DNA of 64,000 nt from Mycobacterium sp. 236(2023) (lineage in GTDB: Bacteria; Actinomycetota; Actinomycetes; Mycobacteriales; Mycobacteriaceae): contig NZ_JARSBP010000006.1 of assembly GCF_029623955.1 (NCBI RefSeq), positions 62,001 to 126,000 on the forward strand, read 5' to 3'. Below, piece after piece: positions 25,101 to 34,602 of this stretch. Below the pieces are notes generated by a model. That model searched no databases and was not told the DNA's origin. It was given only the letters and a program-made list of their open reading frames with translations. Position 1 is the stretch's first letter. Each line of letters opens with the position of its first letter. The position numbers were made by a program, and so were the translations under genes.

Positions 25101-26602
25101 ACGCGGTCGGCAGCCTCGTCGAGTTCGCGGTAGGTGAGCGAACCCGCGCTCCAGGTCAGTGCGACCGAACCGAGCCTGCTGCCGGCGATCTCGGTGAACC
25201 GGGCGTGGATACCGCCGGCGGATGGTGTTTCGAGAGATGCCGTGACCGTTGTGGTTTCTTCTTCGTCGGGCAGCAGGATTCCCGCATCTCGCAACGGGCG
25301 ATCCCAGTGGCTGATCAGCCGCTGCGCGGTGTGCAGCACCCGTCTGCCGAGGTCGGCGGGGCGCAGTTGTCCCAGCGCACCGTCGATGACCTCGACGAAG
25401 ACGGTCAGCTCGTCACCGGCAAGGTGCGCGGCGATCGTGACCGGGAAGTGCGACAGGCTCTCGAGCGCCGACGGGGTGAATGTTGCTCCGTTGGCCTCGA
25501 ATTCGGTTTGTCCGACCAGCCCACCCGGCGGGAAGTTCTCGTACACCAACAGCGTGTCGAACAGTTCGCCGACGCCGGCGAGAGCGCGTAATTCCGAGTG
25601 GCCGAGGTAGCCGTGGTCGCGCAGGACGGCCGCCTCCCGCTGGACCGCGACACACTGCTCACGCACCGTTATGGCGGGGTCCAGTCGCACCCGCAGCGGC
25701 ACGGTGTTGATGAACAGGCCGACCATCCGCTCGACACCCGCCAGCTCACTGGGCCTCCCGGACACGGTCACCCCGAACGTCACGTCACGGCGGTCGGTGA
25801 TCACCGAAACGACACTGGCCCAGGCCATCTGAATCAGAGTGTTGACGGTGACGCCTCGTGCTCGGGCGGCCTCGACGAGCGCGCGGGTGGCGTCGGTGTC
25901 GAGACGCACCTCGGTCAGCTGTGGCCGGCCCGTCGGCGCGGTCGCCGTCAGTGCCGGCGTGAGCAGCGTCGGGCCGTCGATCCCGGCAAGGTGGCTGCGC
26001 CACATCTGGCGACTGGCGTCCTGGTCCACGCCGGCGAGCCAGCCGATGTAATCGCGGTAGGGCCGCGGCGGTTCCGGCAGCGCGGCAGCGTCGCCACCGG
26101 CCCGGTAGAGGGTGAGCAGCTCACCCATGAATAACGGCAGCGACCAGCCGTCGATCAGGATGTGGTGCGCGGTGACGACGAAACGCCAGCGCGCGGGCGC
26201 CTCGATGAGCAGGAAGCGGATCACGGGGCCGCAGGCGAGGTCGAACGGCCGTGTCCGTTCGGCTGATTCGACAGTGTCGAGTTCGTCATCGTCGGTGACG
26301 GTGACGTGCCGCCACGGGAGTTCGACGCGCGTCGGCACCACCTGCACCGCTCGGCTCAGGTTGCCGTGGACGAAGCTGGCGCGCAGATTGGCATGCCGCA
26401 CAAGCAGTGTCGCCGCGCACTCGCGCAACAACGCGACGTCCAACACCCCGACGGCATCGGCGGCCATCGCGATGACGTACGGGTCGACCGTCGTGTCGTC
26501 GTCGGTGAGCGTCGACATCGAGAACAGCCCCTGCTGCAGCGGGCTGAGCGCCATGACGTCTTCGATGGCGGGTTTGTCGGCTTTCGGCGCGGCACGCGTC
26601 AC
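22130..26602 (-). CDS. mbtF: Mycobactin NRPS MbtF (C-A-T-E)
   Basis: This 1490-residue megasynthase adds the terminal lysine of mycobactin. Domains in order: condensation, with HHILIDGW at 146-153; adenylation (SLTYRELDEAADRVAAAL, then YIVFTSGTTGRPKGVVG); a carrier domain with DFLEMGLDSIVAL; and a C-terminal epimerisation-type domain. The last has HHLATDVVSW from residue 1165, EGHGRED, VGWFTSVYPVRL and FNYIG, so all the usual E motifs are intact. There is no thioesterase. In M. tuberculosis the corresponding lysine becomes a seven-membered cyclic hydroxamate, and the terminal domain may take part in release; that role is inferred. The start is GTG, 10 bp after the mbtE stop. Neighbouring mbtH and mbtG supply the activator and hydroxylase. 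Confidence 0.96.
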   Translation of the reverse strand: MTRAAPKADKPAIEDVMALSPLQQGLFSMSTLTDDDTTVDPYVIAMAADAVGVLDVALLRECAATLLVRHANLRASFVHGNLSRAVQVVPTRVELPWRHVTVTDDDELDTVESAERTRPFDLACGPVIRFLLIEAPARWRFVVTAHHILIDGWSLPLFMGELLTLYRAGGDAAALPEPPRPYRDYIGWLAGVDQDASRQMWRSHLAGIDGPTLLTPALTATAPTGRPQLTEVRLDTDATRALVEAARARGVTVNTLIQMAWASVVSVITDRRDVTFGVTVSGRPSELAGVERMVGLFINTVPLRVRLDPAITVREQCVAVQREAAVLRDHGYLGHSELRALAGVGELFDTLLVYENFPPGGLVGQTEFEANGATFTPSALESLSHFPVTIAAHLAGDELTVFVEVIDGALGQLRPADLGRRVLHTAQRLISHWDRPLRDAGILLPDEEETTTVTASLETPSAGGIHARFTEIAGSRLGSVALTWSAGSLTYRELDEAADRVAAALSDAGVSAETPVAVKLSRGPDYVIAMFGVLKAGGVIVPLDPGMPKDRIADILDQAGVQLTIDDVFLASLPAAPAAAFRPVPAPLDQAAYIVFTSGTTGRPKGVVGTHAAVLAYADDHAAHVLRPAADRVGRPLRVGHAWSFTFDAAWQPLAALLDGHCVHIVGDESQRDAEALVHTIGRFGIDLLDTTPSMFAQLYDVGLLTTVPLAVLALGGEAVSASTWRLIGDECARTGMSAFNCYGPTETTVEAVVAAIDRYERPSIGRPTQTTRAYVLDAWLRHVPDGVAGELYLAGQQLTRGYLGRSAETARRFVADPFVAGERMYRTGDVVRRGSDGGLQFLGRADDQVKIRGFRVEPGEIAAVLCGHPDVADAHVVVGRRERHVRLTAYVACGVHRPEIADLRALMAKRLPHYMVPQHIVVLPELPLTAHGKIDDAALAAHAVEEAPSVAPETPTEAALVELLTEVLDGDDVGVTTDFLEMGLDSIVALTLVHAARRRGIEMRARLMLECNTIRELASAIDAGGHRHAPAPMTADRFGEVAPAPIMSWMYECGNFRRFTQNVLIALPADITEQRLLQILQALLDRHDMLRSVLDTGDGGYRLRTRPPGAVGARDVLVAADKSAEDAIGTEVVAALDRIDPESGSMVQAVWFRQGPPVLALCVHHLATDVVSWYVILGALAGIDAEIVAGRTPEQAAEYTTYREWTRLLHERSGTEAVLAQREFWTGQLDAPDPLLGSRSPDSQHDTWASLELTDVVTDAAATREILAGLDGAGIEMRDFLLAALTLTLTSWRIERGQKASDGSLIALEGHGREDLLIDHVDTSATVGWFTSVYPVRLGAGEGAVDVDTIGGNPAAARTLLKTVTEEVGAVPNRGLDYGLLRYVRPDGGLAHLPHPQVEFNYIGRHDLSGDAVPTDWSLITDAALNAHMPAAAEPDLPLRYTFDVISVVTDGPHLRTSWRWSRLLSSAAEVDRITDLWRQAVTVLGEAL

Positions 26603-26612
26603 GGGACGTCTC

Positions 26613-29600
26613 TCATCGGGGCTCGTCTGCGACGTTGCTCCACGACGCGGTCAGTGCGGCGAGCTCGTCCTCGGAGAGCCCGGACGCCGACATCGGTGCG
26701 TGGTGGACGTCTTCCCGCTGATCGCTGTCCCCGGCGCCGGCCTCCACGGCCGTTGCGAGAGCGGCGAGTTCGGGATGCTCGAACACCATCCGTGCGGTGA
26801 GGTCGAGGCCCGCGTCACGGGCTCTGGCGGCGAGTTGGACGGCGAGCACACTGTCGCCGCCGAGACCGAAGAAGTCGTCGTGGCGTCCCACGTCGTCGGC
26901 ACCGAGCAGGTCGGTCAGCAAGACCGCGAGCGCGCGTTCGGTGTCGGTGCTGGGTGCCTCGAACTCGACCGGCGCCGCCGCCTCACCGACGACGATCGAC
27001 TGGCCGGCGACGATCTCCAGCGTGCCGTCGTCCGACCATCTGGCGCGATCGCCGGTGCGGTAGAGCCCCGGGCCCGCGAACGGGCCACCACCGAGATACA
27101 GGTCGCCGAACACCCCCACGGGAACCGGCACCGACTCGCTGTCCAGCACGTGCACCTGGGCGCCCTTGTTCCACTCCCCCGCGATCCGCTGCGTCTCACC
27201 GGGCGAGGCGATCTCGACATCGCGCAGCGTGCGGTCCGGGGTGTCGGCGAATGCGGCGACCACCCGATCGAGCCAGCCGGCCAGACGCTCGACGGTGCGC
27301 CGCGCATACAGCTCGGGACGGTAGATGAGGTAGCCGCGGTACCCGGCCTCGCTGGCGAGGAAGTTCAGCGACAGGTCGGCCTGCGCGATGTCGAATGTCG
27401 GCTCCAGCACGGTGAACTCGGTCTCGGCGTCGATCATCTGCCGCTGCGGAAGCTCTTCGCGGACGTGGACGACAACCTGGAACAGCGGGTTGCGCGACAG
27501 CGTCCGCGGCGGGTTGACCGCCTCGACGATCTGCTCGAACGGCACGTCCTGGTTCGAATACGCAGAGAGCGCCATGTCGCGGGCGCGCGCCAACACCTCA
27601 CGCAGCGTCGGGTTGCCACTCAGGTCGTTGCGCAGTACGACGAAGTTGACGAAGAAGCCGACGAGCTGCTGCAACTCGGCCTCCGAGCGCCCGGCGACCG
27701 GGGTGCCGAGCGGAACGTCGGGCCCGCTACCCGCCTTGTGTAGCACGACCGCGACGGCCGCCTGAAGCAGCATGAACTCGGTGATGCCGAGGTCGCGGCA
27801 CAGGCCGGCGAGCTTGTCGCGCGTCGCACCGTCGATGGTGAACTCGACCGCGTCGCCCTTGCCGCTGGGCAGCCGGGGACGCGAGAAGTCCAGGGGCAGG
27901 CCGGCTTCCACCGGTGCACCGTCGAGCTGGCGGGTCCAGTACTCCCGCTGGGGCTCGGCGATGCCGGCGTCGTCGCCGAGCAGCTCGGCCTGCCACGCGC
28001 CGTAATCGGTGTACTGCACGGGCAGTGGTCCCCAGCCGGGACGCTCACCGAGCTTGCGCGCCCGGTACGCCGTCACGAGGTCGGTGAACAGCACGCCGCC
28101 GGACCAGTGGTCACCCGCGATGTGGTGGATGACCACCGACAGCACGTGATCGTCACCGAAACTCAGGACCGCAGCCCTGATCGGCCAGTCCTCTTCGAGG
28201 TCGAACCCATGCTTGCGCTCGCGGTCGAGTTCGTCTTGCAGCCACTCCTCGCTGTCGCCGCTGGCACGCCGCACTTCGACATCGCCTGCGGGATTGATGA
28301 TCTGGTAGGGCACACCGTCGATCTCGCGGTACGTCGTGCGCAGGATCGCGTGCCGCTCGACGACGTCGCGGATCGCGGCGACGAACGCGTCGACGTCGCA
28401 CGGGCCGGACAGGCGTGCCGCGAACGGGATGTTGTTGATGGGGCTCCGCCCCTCGATGCGGTATCCGAACCAGGACCGCAGCTGCGACGACGACAGCGGC
28501 GCGGGACCGTCGAGCGGGGTCGCCACGAGAGCCGGCCTCAGGGTGCCGTCGGCGGCGGTGGCGAGCGTGTCGATGTGCACGGCGAGGCGGGCGACGGTCG
28601 CGTTCTCGAAGATGTCGCGGACTCCCACATCGACGCCCAACCGGGAACGCAGCTCGGCGACCAGCTTGGTCGCCAGCAGCGAATGCCCCCCCAGGTCGAA
28701 GAAGGAGTCGTCTGCACCGACCCGCTCGTGGCCGAGCAGTTCGGCGAACACGTCGGCCAGCTGTCGCTCGGTTCCGGCTGCAGGCTCCCGGAATTCGGTG
28801 ACGGCCAGGATCTCCGGCTCGGGCAACGCCGTCCGGTCGATCTTGCCGTGGGCGGTGATCGGGATCGCGTCGACGACGACATACGCCGCAGGCGTCATGT
28901 ATTCCGGAAGTGCCGCGGCGACTCTGGCCCGGATCCTCTCGACGTCCACGGTCGAACCGTCCGCGGGCGTGAGGTATCCGACGAGGCTTTTGCCGAGGGT
29001 GGGCAGGTCGCTGACGACCACGACCGCCTGACCGACGCTGGGGTCGACGGTGATCGCGGCGGCCACGTCCCCGAGTTCGATACGGAACCCGCGGATCTTG
29101 ACCTGTTCGTCGGCACGCCCGACGAACTCGACGTCACCGTCGGCGTTGCGCCGTGCCAGGTCGCCGGACCGGTACATCCGAGCACCGGGGGTGAACGGGT
29201 CCGCGACGAAACGTTCGGCGGTCAGCCCGGGCCTGCGGTGGTAGCCGTTGGCGACATGGGTTCCGCCGATGTAGATCTCGCCGATCGATCCGACCGGAAC
29301 GGGTTGCAGCGCATCGTCGAGGATGTGGATCTGCGTGTTGATCTTGGGCTTGCCGATGGGCACGATCCGGGTGCCCTGCCGGCCCTCCACCTTGAAGCGG
29401 GTCGCGTTGATGATCGTCTCGGTGGGGCCGTAGAAGTTGTGCAGCAGCGCGTCGAACGTCGCGTGGAACTTGTCGGCGACCTCGCCGGGCAGCGCCTCAC
29501 CGCCGATCGGCACGCGCTGCAATGTGCGCCACTGGTTGACACCGGGCAGCGATAGGAACAGGCCGAGCAGCGACGGCACGAAATGCATTGCCGTGATGCC

Positions 29601-31709
29601 CTCGTTGCGCAGCAGATCGGTCAGGTAGCCGATGTCGTTGAGGCCGTCGGGGCGGTGGATGACCAGGCGCGCACCCATCGCCAGCGTGCCGAAGACCTCG
29701 GCGATCGACACATCGAAGCTGGGCGAGGCGACCTGCAGCAGCCGATCGTTCTCCTCGACCTGGTACTCCCCCTTGAACCACACGAAGTACTCGGCGACCG
29801 GCCGGTGCGGCACCGGCACGCCTTTGGGCAATCCGGTCGATCCCGAGGTGTAGATCAGGTAGGCCGTGTTGTCGGGGCTGACCGGCCGCACCCGGTCGGC
29901 GTCGCCGGGGTTGTCGCTGCGATAACTGTCGAGATCCGTGAGCGGCTCGCGCACAATGATTTTCGCGTCGCAGTCGCTGAGGATAAAGTCCAGCCGGTCC
30001 TGCGGATAGGTGGGGTCGATCGGCAGATAGACCGCGCCGGCCTTGAGAACCCCCAGCGCTGTCACCGCCAGTTCGGGAGACTTGTCCATGAGAACGGCAA
30101 CGCGGTCCTCGGCACCGATGCCCTGCCCGATCAGCCAGTGGGCCACCCGGTTGGCGGCTTCATTGAGCTCGCGGTAGCTGTAATGGCGTCCTTCGTACAC
30201 GACGGCCGTGGCGTCGGGGGTGCGCTCGACCTGCGCCTGCACCAGGTCGCTGATGGTCGAGGCAGGAGTGGTGAAATCCAGACCGTAGGAGACCTCACGC
30301 AGCCACGACGTGTCCTCGGCGCTCATCAGCTGCAGCGCGCTCAACGCGGTGTCGGGGTTGTCGAGCGCACTGGCCAGCAGGACGGCGTAATGATCCATGA
30401 GCTGTTTGGCCAGGGCCGGGTCGATGATCTCGACCAGGTACTCCAGTTCGAGGTCGATCAGCGAGGCGTCGAACTCGACCATCATCCCCAACGGCAGATG
30501 CGTCAGATGCGAACGGAGTTCAGCCCTCTCACACGTGACGCCCGGCGGGGTGAAGCCGAACCGGTCGGGTCCGCGGAAGCCGAAGCTCACGCGCGTCATC
30601 CGCTCCGCGCCGTGGCGGCGGTCGGGGTTGAGCTCACGGACCATCCGGTCGAGTCCCACCCTCTGATGGGCGAAGGCGCCGATCGCGGTGTCGCGGGTCT
30701 GACCGAGCAACTCGCGGAACGTCATCCCCGACTGAGGCCGCAGTCGCATGGCGACCGTATTGCCGAAATAGCCGATCACGTCCTCGGTGTCACCGGTGCG
30801 GTTGAGAACCGGTGTGGCGACCAGGAAGTCGTCGACGTGGCTGTACCGCTGCACCAGCACGCCGAAGACCGCGAGCAGCACCGCATACGGTGTCGCCCCC
30901 GCGGCGTCTGCAGCAGCGGCGACACGTTCGGCGACGTCGGCGCCGAGGCGCAGCGTGGTGCGCTGGGAACGCCAACTCGTCGGGATGGCGGACCCCGTCG
31001 GGCCGGGAAGTTCCAGCGGTTCCGGCGGATTCGCCATCACCCCGCGCCAGTACGCGACATCCTCCTCGTCGGAAGAGGACGGGAAGGCAGCCGCGCGGGG
31101 CGCGGCCTCGAGGGCTTCGCCCGTGTAGGCGCGGGTCAGGTCGGCGAAGAACACCTCCCACGAGCCGTCATCCCAGGCGATGTGGTGTGCGACCAGGAGC
31201 ATGACGAGTTCTGTTGCGCTGGTGCGAATCACGGTGATACGCAGTGGCGATTCCGCGCCGAGGTCGAATGCCGTGGCGAACTCTCGCTGCGCCAGCACTT
31301 GGAGGCGCAGCTGCCTGGCCCGTTCGGAGAGCTCGGACAGATCGTGCTCGGCCCAGCCCGGCGTCAGGTCCGGGTGGACACTCGGCTCGGGAAAGCCGGA
31401 TTCGTCGGCGCGGTAGGTCGTCCGCAGGACGCTGTGCCGTTGCGCGACGGCGTTGACGGCATCGTGCAACCTGGCAGTGTCGACATCGCCGGTGATCCGG
31501 TACGACAAGCAGACGTTGAGCAGAGCGCCGCTGGGATCGGCGGCATGGACGAACCACATCCGCAGCTGACCTTCGGTGAGCGTGACGGAGTCGTCGGCGT
31601 CGTCGCCGCTGTCGTCTTTGGCGGCGGCCAGGCCCCGCTCGGACAGCTTCCGGCGCAACAACTCGAGGCGCCGCTCGTCCAGTTGCGTGCCCATGTCGAT
31701 GTCAGTCAC
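26613..31709 (-). CDS. mbtE: Mycobactin NRPS MbtE (C-A-T-C-[A remnant]-T)
   Basis: This 1698-residue megasynthase incorporates the first lysine of mycobactin. An N-terminal condensation domain (HHIAWDDGSW) is followed by a full adenylation domain (YLIYTSGSTGLPKGVPVPHR) and a carrier site DSFFDLGGHSLLA. A second condensation domain carries HHIAGDHWSGG. Residues about 1516-1580 hold only a short remnant of an adenylation domain (VPVGVFGDLYLGG, LYRTGDRARWSDDGTLEI). A complete second carrier site follows, FFGLGGDSVLA with Ser at 1620. The second carrier therefore has no adenylation partner of its own. The start is GTG at 31709, overlapping the mbtD stop by 8 bp; an ATG at 31694 is an alternative. 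The length matches M. tuberculosis MbtE. Confidence 0.95.
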   Translation of the reverse strand: MTDIDMGTQLDERRLELLRRKLSERGLAAAKDDSGDDADDSVTLTEGQLRMWFVHAADPSGALLNVCLSYRITGDVDTARLHDAVNAVAQRHSVLRTTYRADESGFPEPSVHPDLTPGWAEHDLSELSERARQLRLQVLAQREFATAFDLGAESPLRITVIRTSATELVMLLVAHHIAWDDGSWEVFFADLTRAYTGEALEAAPRAAAFPSSSDEEDVAYWRGVMANPPEPLELPGPTGSAIPTSWRSQRTTLRLGADVAERVAAAADAAGATPYAVLLAVFGVLVQRYSHVDDFLVATPVLNRTGDTEDVIGYFGNTVAMRLRPQSGMTFRELLGQTRDTAIGAFAHQRVGLDRMVRELNPDRRHGAERMTRVSFGFRGPDRFGFTPPGVTCERAELRSHLTHLPLGMMVEFDASLIDLELEYLVEIIDPALAKQLMDHYAVLLASALDNPDTALSALQLMSAEDTSWLREVSYGLDFTTPASTISDLVQAQVERTPDATAVVYEGRHYSYRELNEAANRVAHWLIGQGIGAEDRVAVLMDKSPELAVTALGVLKAGAVYLPIDPTYPQDRLDFILSDCDAKIIVREPLTDLDSYRSDNPGDADRVRPVSPDNTAYLIYTSGSTGLPKGVPVPHRPVAEYFVWFKGEYQVEENDRLLQVASPSFDVSIAEVFGTLAMGARLVIHRPDGLNDIGYLTDLLRNEGITAMHFVPSLLGLFLSLPGVNQWRTLQRVPIGGEALPGEVADKFHATFDALLHNFYGPTETIINATRFKVEGRQGTRIVPIGKPKINTQIHILDDALQPVPVGSIGEIYIGGTHVANGYHRRPGLTAERFVADPFTPGARMYRSGDLARRNADGDVEFVGRADEQVKIRGFRIELGDVAAAITVDPSVGQAVVVVSDLPTLGKSLVGYLTPADGSTVDVERIRARVAAALPEYMTPAAYVVVDAIPITAHGKIDRTALPEPEILAVTEFREPAAGTERQLADVFAELLGHERVGADDSFFDLGGHSLLATKLVAELRSRLGVDVGVRDIFENATVARLAVHIDTLATAADGTLRPALVATPLDGPAPLSSSQLRSWFGYRIEGRSPINNIPFAARLSGPCDVDAFVAAIRDVVERHAILRTTYREIDGVPYQIINPAGDVEVRRASGDSEEWLQDELDRERKHGFDLEEDWPIRAAVLSFGDDHVLSVVIHHIAGDHWSGGVLFTDLVTAYRARKLGERPGWGPLPVQYTDYGAWQAELLGDDAGIAEPQREYWTRQLDGAPVEAGLPLDFSRPRLPSGKGDAVEFTIDGATRDKLAGLCRDLGITEFMLLQAAVAVVLHKAGSGPDVPLGTPVAGRSEAELQQLVGFFVNFVVLRNDLSGNPTLREVLARARDMALSAYSNQDVPFEQIVEAVNPPRTLSRNPLFQVVVHVREELPQRQMIDAETEFTVLEPTFDIAQADLSLNFLASEAGYRGYLIYRPELYARRTVERLAGWLDRVVAAFADTPDRTLRDVEIASPGETQRIAGEWNKGAQVHVLDSESVPVPVGVFGDLYLGGGPFAGPGLYRTGDRARWSDDGTLEIVAGQSIVVGEAAAPVEFEAPSTDTERALAVLLTDLLGADDVGRHDDFFGLGGDSVLAVQLAARARDAGLDLTARMVFEHPELAALATAVEAGAGDSDQREDVHHAPMSASGLSEDELAALTASWSNVADEPR
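26970..27164 (-). other. Degenerate adenylation-domain remnant inside mbtE
   Basis: This stretch encodes the A7-A8 region of an adenylation domain (GLYRTGDRARWSDDGTLEIVAGQ) plus a little upstream sequence. The ATP-binding A3-A5 motifs and the catalytic lysine region are missing. It joins the second condensation domain to the last carrier domain and is in frame, so it is an internal deletion fixed in the protein rather than a broken gene. Confidence 0.75.
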
Positions 31710-34602
31710 TCGAAGAGTCCACTTTCTCTGATAGATCGGCGATGAGGTCGGTGCCGGTGATCCCGCCGAGCAGCGTCGCCAACGGGACAGTTTTCCCGGT
31801 GAGTCGTTTCAAGCGCTTTCGCAGATCCAGTGCGAGCAATGAGTCCACACCCATGTCGAACAGCGACGAGTCGAGATCGAGCGCGGCGGCGTCGACGTTC
31901 AGCACGACCGCCAGCTGACTGCGCACCGCGGTGGGCGGCTCCATCGGCTCCTCGACGGCCGCGCCGGGTTCGGCAGTGGTGCCGTCTTCTTTGCTGTTGT
32001 CGCCGAACAGGATTCGTAGCCGTTCCGGGTCTGCCGACAGCACCAGGGGGTCCGACACGTGGTCGTACAGGCTGGCTTCGACTGCCGCGTCGGGCTTCAT
32101 CTGCCGCAGGCCCGCGCGTTCGACCCTGGCGATCTCTGCGGCGTCGACGATTCCGCTGCCCTCCCAGAGGCCCCAGCGCACGGCGGTGCAGTTGTGCCCG
32201 GCCCCACGTAACCGGGCGGCCGTCACGTCGAGCATCCGGTTGGCCGCCGCGTAGGCCGCGACGCCTTTGCCGCCCCAGACCCCGGTCACCGACGAGCACA
32301 ACACCATTCGGGCGTCGGAGCGCAGCGGCCACACCTCGGTCAGTGTCTCCAGCCCGCCGATCTTGGCCGCCGTCATGTCCGTCAGGTCGGCGCCGGTGAC
32401 GTCGGTCCGATTGGCGAAGGTGGCCGTCCCTGCCGCGTGGATGACCAGCGTCGCCTCGCCCTCGGCGTGCCGGGCCGCCGTCGCCGCGAGTTGTGCCGGG
32501 TCGCTGATGTCGCATGCGGGCGCGACGACCTCGGCGGCGAGTTCCTCAAGCAGGGCGGGAGTGACGCCGCGGCGGCTCAGCAGCACGATGCGTTTCGCGC
32601 CGTTGGCGGCGAGGTATCGGGCGTAGCTCAGCCCGATCGCGCCGGACCCTCCGGTGATGACGACGTTGTCGAGGATGCCGGAACCCAGGGGCCACGGCGG
32701 CGCCGACGGTGCATCGTCGCCGAGGACGCGGCCGTACACCGACCCGTCGGCGCGCACCGCGAGTTCGCCTGTGTCGCCGACAATCGCGCCGATCGCCGTC
32801 GGGAGGGTCTGGGCCGCGCCGTCGGCCGGGACATCGAGGTGGTGGAAGTTCTGGTCCGGGTGCTCGAAACCGATGCAGCGGTGCATCGCGGCCAGCGCGG
32901 ACTGCGTGAGGTCGGCGACGGGATCGTCGGGGCCGACGTGTTCGGCGCCGGCGGTGAGCAGCCAGACATCGCGGCACCTGGCACCGAGGTTGCCCGCGTA
33001 GTCGAGCAGCCCGTGGTCGATCGCATCGGACAGGCCGGCGCGGTCCGTCCTCGGAGTGATCGCGACGAGCACCTCGGCGTCGGCGACATCGGTGAGCGTG
33101 GCGTCCGGGTGCTGCTCGACGGCGGCTCGGACCTCGGCGGTCCACGGTGTCGCACTTCCCATGTCGACGACGGCGACGGACCGAACGCGGGAGGGCAACC
33201 GGCGGTTGCGTTGTCGCCATTTCTCGGTCGTCACGGTGATACCGGCCACCGGCGGTAGCGGCTCGGCGGATGCCCACAGGTGCTCGGCCCGCATCGGCGC
33301 CCCGGGGAATCCCCGCAACGGTGTCCGCGCGCCGGTCAGTAGGTCAGCCCATCGGTAGGTGGGATCGGCCACCGCCGCCGCCGTGATGCTTTCGGTGAGG
33401 GTCTCGACGACTGACCGCTCGCGATGCCCGGACCCGAGCAGCACGGCCGACCGGTCGGATTCCGTGCGTTCGATGCCGTCTTCGATCGCGAAGAGCAGTG
33501 ACGGATGCGCCGACATCTCGATGTAGGTGCCGACGTTCGCACCGATCGCCGTCTGCACGGCCCGGTCGAAGCGAATGGTGTTGCGCAGGTTGGCATACCA
33601 GTACTCGCCGAATTCGGTACCGGGCTCGACGACGCCCCCGGTGGCCGACCCGATGAACTGCACGGGCGAGTCGGCGAACACCGCGGACGGCAGCTGCCGG
33701 AGGAAGCTTTCGCGCTGCGGTTCCATCGCGGTGGTGTGGGCGGGAAAGCTCATCGCCAGCACCCGCGCGAACTGTCCGCGATCACGAACAGCCGACACGA
33801 TGGCCTCGATCGCGGCTCGGTCCCCGGAAACCGCCACTGTCGCAGCCGCGTTGACGGCGGAAAGTTCCAGCCATCCATCGGTGGCCGCGATGACGTCACC
33901 GGCCTGTGCCGGGTCGAGGCCCAGGACCGCGACGCCGTGCTCACCCGGGATGCTCGCGATCGCGGCGGCGCGCGCCACCAGCACGGCCACCGCGTCGTCG
34001 AGGGTGATGGCGGCGCTCACGAAGGCTGCGGCCACCTCGCCGAGGCTGTGGCCGATCGTGACGTCGGGCAGCACGCCGTAGGCCCGCCACACCGCGGCCA
34101 GCGACACGGAGTGCACAAATTGCGCGGCCTGAAGCACGAAGTGGGACGGGGTCTGCAGGTTCGGCGCGGTCAGAAAGGGCAGTGGTGACGGTAACCCGGC
34201 GGCGCGGAACGCCGCGTCGAGGCGGTCCGCTTCGGTGCGGTAGGCCGCCACCCGCTGGTAGGCCTCGGCGCCCATCGACGGCCATTGGCCACCCTGGCCC
34301 GGAAACACGAATGCGGTGCGGCCCGGATCGCGGCGCGCAGAGGACGACACCAGCGCGTGCTCGCGCCCGGCGGCCACCGCGACCAGCGCGTCGGCGAGCT
34401 CGTCGGTGTCGCGCGCCCGCACCACGGTGCGATGGCGGCGCACGCGTCGTGTCGCGGCCAGCTGGGCGGCGACGTCAGCGGGCGTGCACTGCTCGCGCCG
34501 CAGGTAATCGAGGATGGCTCGCGCATCGTCGGCAACGAGATCGTCCGCGTGCGAGCTCAGCGGGAACGCGATGCGACCGTCGGGCAGAGGCCCGGCCGAC
34601 AT
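31702..34602 (-). CDS. mbtD: Mycobactin polyketide synthase MbtD (AT-KR-ACP)
   Basis: This 966-residue type I PKS half-module works with MbtC to build the beta-hydroxy acid unit of mycobactin. An acyltransferase is first (FVFPGQGGQWPSMG; active Ser186 in IGHSLGE). A ketoreductase follows (NVVITGGSGAIGLSYARYLAANGAKRIVLLSRRG). A C-terminal acyl carrier domain has its phosphopantetheine Ser in FDMGVDSLLAL. The ketosynthase is supplied in trans by MbtC. The ATG at 34602 overlaps the mbtC stop (ATGA). The 37 residues upstream in the open frame are mbtC shadow. Confidence 0.95.
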   Translation of the reverse strand: MSAGPLPDGRIAFPLSSHADDLVADDARAILDYLRREQCTPADVAAQLAATRRVRRHRTVVRARDTDELADALVAVAAGREHALVSSSARRDPGRTAFVFPGQGGQWPSMGAEAYQRVAAYRTEADRLDAAFRAAGLPSPLPFLTAPNLQTPSHFVLQAAQFVHSVSLAAVWRAYGVLPDVTIGHSLGEVAAAFVSAAITLDDAVAVLVARAAAIASIPGEHGVAVLGLDPAQAGDVIAATDGWLELSAVNAAATVAVSGDRAAIEAIVSAVRDRGQFARVLAMSFPAHTTAMEPQRESFLRQLPSAVFADSPVQFIGSATGGVVEPGTEFGEYWYANLRNTIRFDRAVQTAIGANVGTYIEMSAHPSLLFAIEDGIERTESDRSAVLLGSGHRERSVVETLTESITAAAVADPTYRWADLLTGARTPLRGFPGAPMRAEHLWASAEPLPPVAGITVTTEKWRQRNRRLPSRVRSVAVVDMGSATPWTAEVRAAVEQHPDATLTDVADAEVLVAITPRTDRAGLSDAIDHGLLDYAGNLGARCRDVWLLTAGAEHVGPDDPVADLTQSALAAMHRCIGFEHPDQNFHHLDVPADGAAQTLPTAIGAIVGDTGELAVRADGSVYGRVLGDDAPSAPPWPLGSGILDNVVITGGSGAIGLSYARYLAANGAKRIVLLSRRGVTPALLEELAAEVVAPACDISDPAQLAATAARHAEGEATLVIHAAGTATFANRTDVTGADLTDMTAAKIGGLETLTEVWPLRSDARMVLCSSVTGVWGGKGVAAYAAANRMLDVTAARLRGAGHNCTAVRWGLWEGSGIVDAAEIARVERAGLRQMKPDAAVEASLYDHVSDPLVLSADPERLRILFGDNSKEDGTTAEPGAAVEEPMEPPTAVRSQLAVVLNVDAAALDLDSSLFDMGVDSLLALDLRKRLKRLTGKTVPLATLLGGITGTDLIADLSEKVDSSSD

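Noticed and set aside
29583..31745. 720-codon plus-strand open frame opposite mbtE
   Set aside because: High-GC antisense shadow. It is His/Arg/Val-rich with no recognisable domain, and the minus strand encodes clear NRPS motifs throughout.
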